DNA of 64,000 nucleotides. Source: Parundibacterium terreum (GTDB taxonomy: Bacteria > Pseudomonadota > Gammaproteobacteria > Burkholderiales > Burkholderiaceae_D). The stretch is from positions 248,001 to 312,000 of the forward strand of contig NZ_BMED01000002.1 of assembly GCF_014636315.1 (NCBI RefSeq). Reading direction: 5' to 3'. Below are positions 26,446-35,544 of this stretch, piece after piece (position 1 is the first letter of the stretch; every line of letters starts with the position of its first letter). Below the pieces are notes generated by a model that was not told where the DNA came from, searched no databases, and saw only the letters and a list, made by a program, of their open reading frames with translations. Both the position numbers and the translations under genes were made by a program.

Positions 26446-27648
26446 TTACGCGTAGCTGCGCAGCCTGCGGGAGAAGTCATGCAAAGCCTGGATACCGGAG
26501 GCTTCTGCGCGGGTGCACCAGTCTTGCAGCTGATGAACCAGTTGCTCGCGGCTGACTGTAGAACGTTCCCAGATCAGACCGAGTTCAACACGCATGTCAT
26601 GCATGGTTTTCAATGCCTTGCTATGCGCCAGCACTTCAGACAGATGCTGCTGCTGTGGCGCTTCCAATTTGGTCGGTTCACGCTGCAGGAACTTCTTGGC
26701 AGACTTCAGGAAGCCGGCTTCGAACTCGCTCTTTTCACGCAAATGGGCAATCTCATCACTCCAGGTGCGGCGCAGGGATTTCGCATATTTGGACATTACG
26801 TCATAGCGATTGGTAATCACGGCCTGCAGTGTTTCCATATCGATAGAGGATTTGATCTCCGCGAATTTAGGCGCTGGAGCCACTTTCTTGACCTTGGCCA
26901 GACCCACGATTTCCATCATGCGGATATACATCCAGCCGATATCGAACTCGTACCATTTGGACGACAGCTTTGCTGATGTACCAAAGGTGTGGTGATTATT
27001 ATGCAGTTCTTCACCTCCAATGATGATGCCCAAAGGCAGGATGTTCCTGGATGCATCAACGCAATCGTAATTGCGGTAACCCCAGTAGTGACCGATACCA
27101 TTGATGATGCCGGCAGCAGTAATAGGGATCCACAGCATTTGCACTGCCCAGACAGTGACGCCAATCGCGCCAAACAGCAGGATGTCGATGATCAGCATCA
27201 GTGCCACGCCCTGCCAGCTATATTTGGTGTACAGGTTGCTCTCGATCCAGTCATCCGGCGTGCCGTGACCGTACTTTTGCAGGGTTTCCTTGTTTTTGGA
27301 TTCGGCGCGATACAACTCGGCACCTTGCCAGAATACTTTTTTAATGCCACGTGTCACAGGGCTGTGCGGATCTTCTTCTGTTTCGCACTTGGCGTGGTGC
27401 TTGCGGTGAACGGCTGCCCATTCCTTGGTGACTTGACCCGTGGTCAGCCACAGCCAGAAACGGAAAAAGTGGCTAGGGATAGCATGCAAATCCAGTGCAC
27501 GGTGCGCCTGGCAGCGGTGCAAGAAGATCGTAACGCTGGCAATCGTGATATGTGTCACTACCGCCGTAAAGATAAAAACTTGCCAACCAGTGGCACGGGT
27601 AATGCCATTTGACAGGAAATCAACTACGGTTTCAATAAAAGTGCTCAA
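26446..27648 (-). CDS. Membrane fatty acid (acyl) desaturase
   Basis: A 400-residue di-iron desaturase of the stearoyl-CoA/delta-9 type that introduces a double bond into acyl chains, adjusting membrane fluidity. Three histidine boxes are visible: HRCQAHR (about residues 44-50), HRKHH (about 82-86) and HNNHHTFG, separated by paired membrane helices (VFIFTAVVTHITIASVTIFL; VALMLIIDILLFGAIGVTVW). The C-terminal 150 residues form a helical, charged cytoplasmic extension longer than in minimal desaturases. ATG at 27648. Confidence 0.9.
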   Translation of the reverse strand: MSTFIETVVDFLSNGITRATGWQVFIFTAVVTHITIASVTIFLHRCQAHRALDLHAIPSHFFRFWLWLTTGQVTKEWAAVHRKHHAKCETEEDPHSPVTRGIKKVFWQGAELYRAESKNKETLQKYGHGTPDDWIESNLYTKYSWQGVALMLIIDILLFGAIGVTVWAVQMLWIPITAAGIINGIGHYWGYRNYDCVDASRNILPLGIIIGGEELHNNHHTFGTSAKLSSKWYEFDIGWMYIRMMEIVGLAKVKKVAPAPKFAEIKSSIDMETLQAVITNRYDVMSKYAKSLRRTWSDEIAHLREKSEFEAGFLKSAKKFLQREPTKLEAPQQQHLSEVLAHSKALKTMHDMRVELGLIWERSTVSREQLVHQLQDWCTRAEASGIQALHDFSRRLRSYA

Positions 27649-27749
27649 AATGACATGTACTCCTTGGTTAATGACACTATCTCAGCGTATTTCTATCGCT
27701 ATAAGCGGCAAAGTATATATATTTTTTTCCGCATTGTACGTGATTTTTT

Positions 27750-29063
27750 TCACTTCTGGTCTGAAACTTTATCAGGTGCATTGTTAATCAAAGTCACAAC
27801 CCGTTGTGCATAAGGCAATTCCACCTTGCGCTCTTGCAAAAGTTTCCACACAGCGCGATTCACGTCAGAGATCACGCCTGTGCGCCCGTTTTCAGGATCG
27901 CTGATCCAGAACCCCAATCTCAGTTCCAATCCATCCGCACCAAATTTGACCAAATAGGCCGATGGCGAAGATTCCTTGGAGACACGTGCGATGGTTGTTG
28001 CTGTTTCTACCAGAAGCGGCAGAAGTGCCTCGACATCGGTGTTATAGGCAACCACAAGATCAGTAGAGACCCAAACCGAGCGGTCGCTCAGCGAATAGTT
28101 CTGCACCGGATTGGAGACCAGCATTTCATTCGGGATGACTGACTCGCCACCATCCAGGCCCTTCAGCACCGTATACCTGGTATTGATCTGGGTGACTTTG
28201 CCATTGTATTTATCCACGGTAATGATGTCGCCGATGGACATACTCCTATCCAGCAGGATGATGAAGCCGGACACATAGCTGCTGGTAATTTTTTGCAAGC
28301 CGAAGCCCAGGCCGACACCCAGCGCACCGCCAAATACTGATAGCACCGTCAGATCAATACCTACCAAGGTCAGACTAACAAGGATGGCAACCAGGATAAG
28401 TACGGCACGGCCGGTGCGTGACAGTACGACACGCAGCGACATGTGCATATTGGGCAACTGCATAAGCTTGGTTTCCAACGCAGCGCTTGCCCACAAGGCG
28501 GCTATCATTGTTACCAGCACCGATGCAATAGCTTGCAATATCGTCAACAAAGAAACTTTGTTATGCGCCAAGGGCAGTTTTGTGTCATCCAGCAGATCGA
28601 ACAGGTCTTGCCACAGGCCAGTAAAGTGCAGAATCAACCCCAGCCAGACCAGGCCGGCAAACAGCTTTTCAAACACGGCCAGGAAAGTACCGATCTCACC
28701 ATCACGCACGAAGGTGCGGCGGAAGATATAAAAGCCGAGACGTATCAACGCCAGCGAGCCTATCAGCGGAATCAGCACAGTCAATAAATGCACGGGCTGC
28801 CATCTGCCCAATACGGCTCTGGCGATAAAGATCAGGCCCAGGGTCAGCATCAATTGCAGAGCATGGAAGAAGCGGTCTACCCTGAGCTTTTCAGCCTTGC
28901 TCTGATCAAGCTCTTTCTTGGTGAATAGCTTGGTCAGCAGCCTTGCGAGATACCAGCCCAGGCCCCAGCACAGCAAGACGGCCACCACTTGCCATACGAA
29001 ATTAGTATTGCGCAAATCATCGGACAAGTCCGACAGCAAGGTCGTTAACAGGGGTGTGCTCAT
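27750..29063 (-). CDS. MscS-family mechanosensitive ion channel
   Basis: A 437-residue inner-membrane protein with about five N-terminal hydrophobic segments before the MscS pore helix and beta domain. The pore-lining TM3 region is LTVLSVFGGALGVGLGFGLQKITSSYVSGFIILLDRS in outline, followed by IGDIITVDKYNGKVTQINTRYTVL and VIPNEMLVSNPVQNYSLSDR, the family beta domain. Larger than E. coli MscS, closer to the YnaI/MscM size group. It releases solutes on hypoosmotic shock. ATG at 29063. Confidence 0.88.
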   Translation of the reverse strand: MSTPLLTTLLSDLSDDLRNTNFVWQVVAVLLCWGLGWYLARLLTKLFTKKELDQSKAEKLRVDRFFHALQLMLTLGLIFIARAVLGRWQPVHLLTVLIPLIGSLALIRLGFYIFRRTFVRDGEIGTFLAVFEKLFAGLVWLGLILHFTGLWQDLFDLLDDTKLPLAHNKVSLLTILQAIASVLVTMIAALWASAALETKLMQLPNMHMSLRVVLSRTGRAVLILVAILVSLTLVGIDLTVLSVFGGALGVGLGFGLQKITSSYVSGFIILLDRSMSIGDIITVDKYNGKVTQINTRYTVLKGLDGGESVIPNEMLVSNPVQNYSLSDRSVWVSTDLVVAYNTDVEALLPLLVETATTIARVSKESSPSAYLVKFGADGLELRLGFWISDPENGRTGVISDVNRAVWKLLQERKVELPYAQRVVTLINNAPDKVSDQK

Positions 29064-29256
29064 AGTGGGAGACTGGCTAATGGGAGTGAATCCATTGGAA
29101 ATAAATCCGTTTATTTACACAGGCGTGGCGTGGCAAACAAGGATTATCACTGATGCAAGGGATTTTGTGTGCGTTGAATAATTGCTTACGGCGAAGTTCC
29201 CGATGAAACTACGCAAGACATGCTGCCCCGGCTTAGCGGAGCAGCATTGGAGCCTG

Positions 29257-30564
29257 TTAGTCTTCTTCGACTTCCGCTTCCGAGACTTCGGCTTCAGGCT
29301 TTGCCGCCAATTTGTTCCTTTGCAGGATGGCCGCGAAGAAGCCGTCCGTCTGATGAACGTGCGGCAGTAATTTCAGATAGTCGCCCATTTCCAGCTCTAC
29401 TTTTTGCTCAGCCAGAATCTTCGATGCGGGGATCAGTTCAAAATCAGGATGCGTTGCCAGGAAGCCTTGCACAATGCCTTCATTTTCTTCATCCAGCACG
29501 CTGCAAGTTGCATACACCAAGCGGCCGCCGGCTTTGACCATGCGCGCAGCACCGGCCAGGATGGAGCTCTGCTTAACGTTCAGCTCAGCAATGCCGTCCG
29601 GGGTCTGACGCCATTTGACGTCAGGGTTGCGGCGCAAGGTGCCCAGTCCGCTGCACGGTGCATCAACCAGCACGCGGTCCAGCTTGCCTGCCAGCCGTTT
29701 GATCTTCGCATCTTTTTCATGCGCGATGACGACCGGATGCACATTCGACAAACCGCTGCGCGCCAGACGCGGCTTCAGCTTGGTCAGGCGTTTTTCGGAA
29801 ACATCGAACGCATACAGACGCCCGGTATTGCGCATCATTGCCCCCAGAGCCAAAGTCTTGCCGCCGGCACCGGCGCAAAAGTCCGCTACCATCTCACCGC
29901 GCTTGGCGCCAACCAGTTGGGCCAGCAACTGACTACCTTCATCCTGCACTTCTATCGTGCCGTCTTTAAACAGCGGCAGATTCTGGATAGAAGGTTTTTT
30001 CTTGATGCGCAAGCCGGTTGCCGAATAAGGCGTAGGCTCGGCAATGATAGGCGCAGCCGCCAGCGATGCAATCACGTCTTCGCGGTTGGACTTCATCGTA
30101 TTGACACGCAAGTCCAGCGACGCCGGGGTATTCAGCGATTCTGCCAATTGCAAGGCTTCCGCCTCACCCAGCTTGGCAACGAATTTATCCCAGACCCATG
30201 CAGGCATATTGGACTTCATCGCCAACGACAGGTGCGAACGGTCAATTTCCATCACGCGCGTCAGCCATTGCGTTTCTTCTTCGCTCAGGCCGCCGAGTGA
30301 ATCTACGCCGACCGCATCAGCCAAGCCCAGCAAGGTGAGGCGGCGCATCGCGGGGCCGACACCGGATTCGGAAAAACTGGTGTACACCGATTTATTGCGC
30401 AGCAGGCCGTAAATCGCTTCGGCAATTACGCCCCTTTCACGCGAGCCCAGTTTGGGATGGTCGCGAAAATAGCGCGACAGCGTGACGTCGGCAGGGCCGG
30501 TAAAGCGCAGTATTTCACGTAAAACTTCTTCGGCATGGCCGACGATGGCAGGAGGTAATCTCAT
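29257..30564 (-). CDS. RsmB/NOP2-type RNA (cytosine-5) methyltransferase
   Basis: A 435-residue SAM-dependent methyltransferase of the NOL1/NOP2/Sun family. The SAM motif is VADFCAGAGGKTLALGAMM; the two catalytic cysteines are in VDAPCSGLGTLRRNPDVKW (about residue 304) and YATCSVLDEENEG (about 352). The N-terminus is a NusB-like helical region. Closest to the RsmB (16S m5C967) group but the NusB portion is short and not paired with fmt here, so the exact target is left open. An acidic tail (EAEVSEAEVEED) ends the protein. It starts 83 bp after purN on the same strand. Confidence 0.88.
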   Translation of the reverse strand: MRLPPAIVGHAEEVLREILRFTGPADVTLSRYFRDHPKLGSRERGVIAEAIYGLLRNKSVYTSFSESGVGPAMRRLTLLGLADAVGVDSLGGLSEEETQWLTRVMEIDRSHLSLAMKSNMPAWVWDKFVAKLGEAEALQLAESLNTPASLDLRVNTMKSNREDVIASLAAAPIIAEPTPYSATGLRIKKKPSIQNLPLFKDGTIEVQDEGSQLLAQLVGAKRGEMVADFCAGAGGKTLALGAMMRNTGRLYAFDVSEKRLTKLKPRLARSGLSNVHPVVIAHEKDAKIKRLAGKLDRVLVDAPCSGLGTLRRNPDVKWRQTPDGIAELNVKQSSILAGAARMVKAGGRLVYATCSVLDEENEGIVQGFLATHPDFELIPASKILAEQKVELEMGDYLKLLPHVHQTDGFFAAILQRNKLAAKPEAEVSEAEVEED

Positions 30565-30646
30565 GCTGCTTCCTTATAATTTCTTGTTGATACCTGAAAA
30601 CTCAAAGAACTGCTTCCGCGAGTACATCGGGCATGACGGATGGGGT

Positions 30647-31261
30647 TCAGGCGGCGTCTTTGGCGATATGCACCAAGTCGCCGTCCAGTGTCAGCTTGCC
30701 CTCGACAAACCAGCGCACTGCCCTTGGATAAATGACGTGCTCTTCGACCAGTACACGTTCAGCCAGGCTTTCCTCGCTGTCCCCTGGCAAGACCGGCACT
30801 GCCGCCTGGGCAATGATAGGGCCATGATCCAGTTCAGGCGTGACGAAATGCACCGTTGTTCCATGGATCTTGACGCCGGCAGTCAAAGCCTGCCTGTGCG
30901 TTGCAAGCCCGGTAAAGCTGGGGAGCAAGGAGGGATGGATATTCACCATCCTGCCTGCATAATGCGCCACAAAAGACGTGGTCAGGATACGCATGAATCC
31001 CGCCAGCACGACCAGATCGGGAGCAAACTGATCTATCTGCTGTTGCAGTGCCTGGTCGAAGGCTTCCCGCGAAGAAAAATCCTTGTTGGCGACAACTGCG
31101 GTGGCAATACCCAGGCCGGCGGCATAGTCGAGGCCGCTGGCATCGGCTTTATTACTGATTACGGCGACAATTTCGGCAGGCCATTGCTCATTTCTCGCTG
31201 CCTGGACAATGGCTTGCATATTGCTGCCACGTCCTGAAATTAATATGACAATCTTTCTCAT
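30647..31261 (-). CDS. purN: Phosphoribosylglycinamide formyltransferase
   Basis: Uses 10-formyl-THF to formylate GAR in purine synthesis. 204 residues from the ATG at 31261 (MRKIVILISGRGSNMQAI); longer readings start in the terminator region upstream. Catalytic motifs: VNIHPSLLPSF with the His, GTTVHFVTPELDHGPII with the Asp, and N in ISNKADA. Followed on the same strand by the RNA methyltransferase gene. Confidence 0.95.
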   Translation of the reverse strand: MRKIVILISGRGSNMQAIVQAARNEQWPAEIVAVISNKADASGLDYAAGLGIATAVVANKDFSSREAFDQALQQQIDQFAPDLVVLAGFMRILTTSFVAHYAGRMVNIHPSLLPSFTGLATHRQALTAGVKIHGTTVHFVTPELDHGPIIAQAAVPVLPGDSEESLAERVLVEEHVIYPRAVRWFVEGKLTLDGDLVHIAKDAA

Positions 31262-31295
31262 GGCGGCATTGTACCGCTGTCCGGAGCCAAGCCCA

Positions 31296-31326
31296 AATAA
31301 AAATGCCGGGCTTGAGGCCCCGGCAT
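31296..31326 (-). terminator. Terminator between barstar and purN
   Basis: AATGCCGGG and CCCGGCATT arms, followed on the minus strand by TTTTATTT. Confidence 0.75.
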
Positions 31327-31361
31327 TATGCATTTCACAAGAAATTTAGCTTATTGCAAGC

Positions 31362-31787
31362 TCATTCGAAGGAATAAAACACGCGGAAAGCGACCTTTTT
31401 GTCTGCCCAGAAATCAGCCGCATCGCGGAACACATCCAGCAGGGTTTCCCGGGCTTCCTTGTCAAATTTTGCGGTATTGGGAAGCTGCTCCAGTACGATC
31501 ACAAAGCCGGACTGCGGGCCCGCCTTGTAGGGCAAATCTGTCAGGCAATCGGAGAGTGCATCAAAATTCTTGGCAAAATGCCGGGGAAAACCGAAGGACT
31601 GCGCAATCTTGCCCAGCACCTGCTGCTTGGTGCTGGCTTCGAGGCAATATGCATAGAGGAAGTGCTGGCCCTGCTTGGCAGCTTGCGACTGCAAATCGCA
31701 AATCCTGAACGCGCGTATCGACTGCACCACGTTAGGCGCGACACTTGCCAGCAAATTTTCTCCATCCTCCGGTACTGCTATGCTCAT
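31362..31787 (-). CDS. Barstar-family RNase inhibitor
   Basis: A 141-residue cytoplasmic protein with a barstar domain: an N-terminal adaptor, then FLYAYCLEASTKQQVLGKIAQSFGFP, HFAKNFDALSDCLTDL (the classic barstar NWDALxDxL helix, with the inhibitory Asp residues) and FVIVLEQLP. ATG at 31787 follows AAGGGA, better than the ATG 36 bp upstream. It lies 81 bp downstream of the secreted RNase gene on the same strand, so it most likely protects the cell from that enzyme. Confidence 0.88.
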   Translation of the reverse strand: MSIAVPEDGENLLASVAPNVVQSIRAFRICDLQSQAAKQGQHFLYAYCLEASTKQQVLGKIAQSFGFPRHFAKNFDALSDCLTDLPYKAGPQSGFVIVLEQLPNTAKFDKEARETLLDVFRDAADFWADKKVAFRVFYSFE

Positions 31788-31868
31788 TGGGTCCCTTGTT
31801 GAATTCATCAGCCTTTGCGGCAAAGCATGCGCTATGCGCGCCAGTGCCCCTAATGCTCTTAGTGCGCT

Positions 31869-32249
31869 TTATTCGCGGATCTTCCTGAAAGATTCGTAAT
31901 GATCGTCGGTGTAATAATATTCACCCGAGGTTCTGGGTTCGCCGCCTGCAATGATACGGCGGACGCCGCGATTCCTGGCCCGGGGAGTTTTCACCGTGTA
32001 TTCATGATAGTAGCCTCGCTTTTGCTTGGGCAACCTGGCTTCATAGTTGCCAAATACGACGCCATCCTTGTCATACGCAAATGGGCCGCCCTGCTTGATC
32101 AGCATCAGCGTGGTTCTTGCCTCCGGCGGCAAATCCGCGATGCTGACGCTGCCCGTTAGCGGAGCCTCCCTCGCAAAGACGGAGACTGACAATACGAGCA
32201 TTGCCAGGAAAGCGGTCCATTTTTTCAGGATTGTTGCATTCAGTGTCAT
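31869..32249 (-). CDS. Secreted guanyl-specific ribonuclease (RNase Sa/barnase-like)
   Basis: A 126-residue precursor with a signal peptide (hydrophobic residues 12-25, likely cleavage after VFA) and a small N1/T1-superfamily RNase domain. VVFGNYEARLP, the general base Glu83 in YYHEYTV, an Arg near 97 in GVRRIIAG and His117 in YYTDDHYESF correspond to barnase Glu73, Arg87 and His102. Short for the family but complete. Export to the periplasm or medium plus the downstream barstar gene makes a toxin-immunity pair. Scavenging RNase is the alternative. Confidence 0.88.
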   Translation of the reverse strand: MTLNATILKKWTAFLAMLVLSVSVFAREAPLTGSVSIADLPPEARTTLMLIKQGGPFAYDKDGVVFGNYEARLPKQKRGYYHEYTVKTPRARNRGVRRIIAGGEPRTSGEYYYTDDHYESFRKIRE

Positions 32250-32379
32250 AGCGGCTTTTTAGTGCAACAAATACAAATCAGGCCCATAGGGTAAGGTTTT
32301 TTTTTCAGTGAATCAACCAAAATTATTTAATTAATAATATTTTCCTGTAGAAGCAAATGCCTAAAACACCATACTGCTA

Positions 32380-33582
32380 TCACGCGGATTTTTGCGCCAG
32401 GCATTCATCGACAGAAACCGAAAAGAATTTCGACACCTCGTCACGCTTCTCATAGGTATCCTGCTTGCCAAGCTCGATCAATTCCTTCGTATAGCTGGAT
32501 TCGAACAGCAAATAAGACGCCAGCGCAGAGCCGCGGACCTCGGTTGCCCCTATGCTGCTCAGCATGGTCCTGACCGGTAAAGGCAGGTTGCGGGTATGGC
32601 GGCTGGCAATTTCATCCAGCCTCTGCGATGGTGCAATGACCAGGATATCGACCGGTTTGAGCGGCGTCATCTTGCGCAGTTCCGGCGGCAGCATCGCCAG
32701 GGTTTTGTTGATGCGCGACAATCTTTCTATATCCACTGCCAGCCCGTCCAGGAAAATGCTGGACATCGCATGGCCTGCAATTTGGGCCAGACTCGGGTAA
32801 TGTGCAACTTCCGTGCTTTCGCTGGGCGGCTCGCTCAGGCGGCCGGCGCCGATGATCAATACCTTTTCTGCGCCCAGATGGATGGCGGGAGAGATAGGCG
32901 CGAGCTGGCGCATGGAGCCGTCGCCACAATATTCGAGCCGCCCTCCCCAGTTCAGTGGAACAGATGGAAAGATAAAAGGAATGGCCGAGGACGCCAGCAA
33001 ATGCTGCACGCTGATGAAATCCCTTTGCGCCAGCCGCTGGCTGCGCACCCAGGGCTCAATATCTTCCAGGGTCTGGTAAAAGGTCAAGTGATGGCCTGCA
33101 GTGTACGAGGAGGCAGTCACCGCCAGCGCGCGCAAGGCGCCGGATGCCAGCGCCTGGTCCAGGCGCGGCAGATCCAGCATGCGGTTCAGCAAATTTTCCA
33201 GTGGAGAATTATCCAGCAGTGAATTCGGTGGCGACTTGCGCCATTTGTTCAGCAGCCAGCCAAAAGACATGATGGATAGCCAGCGGGCACCGGAACGTAT
33301 TACTCCCAGCGAGTCGGCACGATACACCTGGGCCGCCTCAAAATGCTCCCACACGTCGACGATACTATTGATGGCTTCGCCAAAATTATCGGTGCGGCAA
33401 GCCAGTGCGGTGGCATTGATGGCGCCCGCAGAGGTGCCGCAAATAATCCCGAAGGGATTGGTATTGCTATGCCAGCCATCGTCCTGCAATATTTCCGAGA
33501 TGGCTTTCAGCACGCCCACCTGATAGGCAGCACGGGCGCCGCCCCCGGTTAAGATCAGGCCTGTCGTTGCATTCTTATTCAT
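32380..33582 (-). CDS. Patatin-like phospholipase
   Basis: A 400-residue protein with the patatin Ser-Asp dyad: oxyanion loop GGGARAAYQVGVL (residues 11-23), nucleophile elbow GTSAGA (Ser about residue 51), and DGS in YCGDGSMRQLAPISPA. Resembles bacterial RssA/YchK-like patatins, with a C-terminal region after the catalytic fold. It hydrolyses acyl esters of membrane lipids; no export signal is seen, so it acts in the cytoplasm or at the inner membrane. ATG at 33582, no partner gene evident. Confidence 0.88.
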   Translation of the reverse strand: MNKNATTGLILTGGGARAAYQVGVLKAISEILQDDGWHSNTNPFGIICGTSAGAINATALACRTDNFGEAINSIVDVWEHFEAAQVYRADSLGVIRSGARWLSIMSFGWLLNKWRKSPPNSLLDNSPLENLLNRMLDLPRLDQALASGALRALAVTASSYTAGHHLTFYQTLEDIEPWVRSQRLAQRDFISVQHLLASSAIPFIFPSVPLNWGGRLEYCGDGSMRQLAPISPAIHLGAEKVLIIGAGRLSEPPSESTEVAHYPSLAQIAGHAMSSIFLDGLAVDIERLSRINKTLAMLPPELRKMTPLKPVDILVIAPSQRLDEIASRHTRNLPLPVRTMLSSIGATEVRGSALASYLLFESSYTKELIELGKQDTYEKRDEVSKFFSVSVDECLAQKSA

Positions 33583-33654
33583 GATGCCCGCTATCTTCGT
33601 CTCTGTTTTTTTTCACGATCAAGCTCCAGCCCGTGCAAAATCCTGGAGGCCTGC

Positions 33655-35454
33655 TTAGTCTCCTGCTGCCACACCCTCGCGCCGCGGATCTGCGGCGCCA
33701 AACCAGGCGTCGTGCCCACCCACGCTGGTGCGTGCAATACCATGCAAACCCGAGGTTTGATCAAACACGCGTATATTGTGAGCCTTTGCCTTCAGCGCAT
33801 CAAGGGTAGCATCCGGAAAGCGCCCACGCTCCAATTCTGTCGCGCCGTTGCGGCTGCCGAAATTGGGCAGATCTATCGCCTGCTGCAGATTCAGCCCCCA
33901 ATCCAGTTCAGCGATCAAGACCTTTGCCACATAGTTGATAATTGCCGAACCGCCGGGCGAGCCTATCGCCAATACAAACTGCTTGTTTCCCCTGTTAAAT
34001 ACCAGGGTAGGCGACATCGCGCTGCGCGGACGCTTGCCGGCTTGCACCCGATTCGCAATCGGGCCATTTGCATCCTTGTCCAGCGCGGAAAAATCGGTCA
34101 GCTGGTTATTCAGCAAAAAGCCGTCCACCATCTGCCTCGAACCAAATGCGTCTTCCACCGAGGTGGTCATCGCCAGCGTATGACCTTCTGCATCAACAAT
34201 GGACATATGCGAGGTCGACGGCAGTTCGGGCGACTGGTCATTGCCCCATGCCAGTTGCATGCCCGCAGGCGTGCCGGCCTTGGCGATTCCCATGGATTTC
34301 TCAGTGATCAGCGCGGCGCGGGAAGCCAGATATTTTTTATCCAGCAAGGGCTGGTAGCTGTTTCCCGGCAAGGGTACAAAATCCGTGTCGGCAATATAGC
34401 GGTCGCGGTCCGCATAGGCCAGGCGGCCAGCCTCGGTAAACAAGTGCACGGCTTCAGGATTGAGTACACCGTTCAGCGGTGCTAGTGAACGGATATTGGT
34501 GTTTTCCAATATGCCCAGCATCTGCACGATGGCGATCCCGCCGGAGGATGGCGGCGGCATGCCGCATACCGTCCATTTCTCAAAGTCGCCGCATACCGCA
34601 TCGCGCACCCGTGCCTGGTAAGTCGCCAGGTCTTTCATACTAAGCAAGCCAGGGTTGGCAGCGTGCGCATGTACCTTGTCCACCATGTCTTGCGCGATGC
34701 GGCCTGCATAAAATGCCTGCGCACCCTGCTCCGCAACTGCTTTCAGGGTCTTTGCATAATCAGGATTTTTCAGCACATGGCCAACAGGCAAGGCCTCGCC
34801 CTGTGCATCATAGAAATAAGCGCGTGCTATCGGGTCCCGTTTCAGGAAACGCTCATCCTGCAGCAGGGTATGCAGGCGTGGGCTGATGGCAAAGCCGTTT
34901 TCAGCAAGTTGTATCGCGGGAGAAAAAAGATTTTTCCAGGGAAGTTTGCCGTGCTGCTTATGCGCCAGCTCCAGCATGCGCAATACGCCAGGCACGCCGA
35001 CCGCACGCCCGCCTATGACGGCATCATAAAATCCCAGTGGTCGTCCGTTAGCGTCTTGAAACAGTTTTTCCGTTGCCGCAGCCGGTGCGGTTTCCCTGCC
35101 GTCAAACGCCTGCACCGCCTTGCCGTCAAAATGCAGCATGAAGGCGCCGCCGCCTATCCCGGACGATTGCGGCTCCACCAGGCCAAGCACCATCTGCGTC
35201 GCGATAGCGGCATCAATCGCGGAGCCACCCTGCTTCAGCATTTGGTAACCCGCATTCACTGCCAGCGGATTGGCGGCAACCACCATATACTTCTGCGCGA
35301 CCCAGCCTGTCTTGGCGGTATAGCCGGAGGCAATTTCGGGAGCCTTGCCGGCTTCATAGTGGGCGGCTTGAGCGCCATGCACATCCTGGGCTATACCATG
35401 TCCCGCCAGCAGGCCGTTACCGAGCAAGAAAACTGCTAACCTCAAAAAACGCAT
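33655..35454 (-). CDS. ggt: Gamma-glutamyltransferase (glutathione hydrolase)
   Basis: A periplasmic enzyme that transfers or hydrolyses the gamma-glutamyl group of glutathione after autocleavage into two subunits. The start at 35454 (MRFLRLAVFLLGNGLLAG, signal peptide) has GGAG at 9 bp; the longer frame runs through the upstream terminator hairpin. The autocatalytic Thr is in LPSTSHMSIVD at about residue 413, with the oxyanion glycine pair GGGAFMLH and GSPGGSAIINYV characteristic of the family. About 599 residues, near-standard length. Confidence 0.93.
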   Translation of the reverse strand: MRFLRLAVFLLGNGLLAGHGIAQDVHGAQAAHYEAGKAPEIASGYTAKTGWVAQKYMVVAANPLAVNAGYQMLKQGGSAIDAAIATQMVLGLVEPQSSGIGGGAFMLHFDGKAVQAFDGRETAPAAATEKLFQDANGRPLGFYDAVIGGRAVGVPGVLRMLELAHKQHGKLPWKNLFSPAIQLAENGFAISPRLHTLLQDERFLKRDPIARAYFYDAQGEALPVGHVLKNPDYAKTLKAVAEQGAQAFYAGRIAQDMVDKVHAHAANPGLLSMKDLATYQARVRDAVCGDFEKWTVCGMPPPSSGGIAIVQMLGILENTNIRSLAPLNGVLNPEAVHLFTEAGRLAYADRDRYIADTDFVPLPGNSYQPLLDKKYLASRAALITEKSMGIAKAGTPAGMQLAWGNDQSPELPSTSHMSIVDAEGHTLAMTTSVEDAFGSRQMVDGFLLNNQLTDFSALDKDANGPIANRVQAGKRPRSAMSPTLVFNRGNKQFVLAIGSPGGSAIINYVAKVLIAELDWGLNLQQAIDLPNFGSRNGATELERGRFPDATLDALKAKAHNIRVFDQTSGLHGIARTSVGGHDAWFGAADPRREGVAAGD

Positions 35455-35471
35455 CGCAACCATCTCCGAAA

Positions 35472-35499
35472 ATAAAAAGGGCAAGCCTGAGCTTGCCCT
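35472..35499 (-). terminator. Terminator of the SDR gene
   Basis: AGGGCAAGC-CTGA-GCTTGCCCT; followed on the minus strand by T5, lying between the SDR stop and the ggt start. Confidence 0.8.
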
Positions 35500-35544
35500 A
35501 GTGTAGTTGCCTGTCATGAAAAAGTCATGCGGCGAAACAATCTA

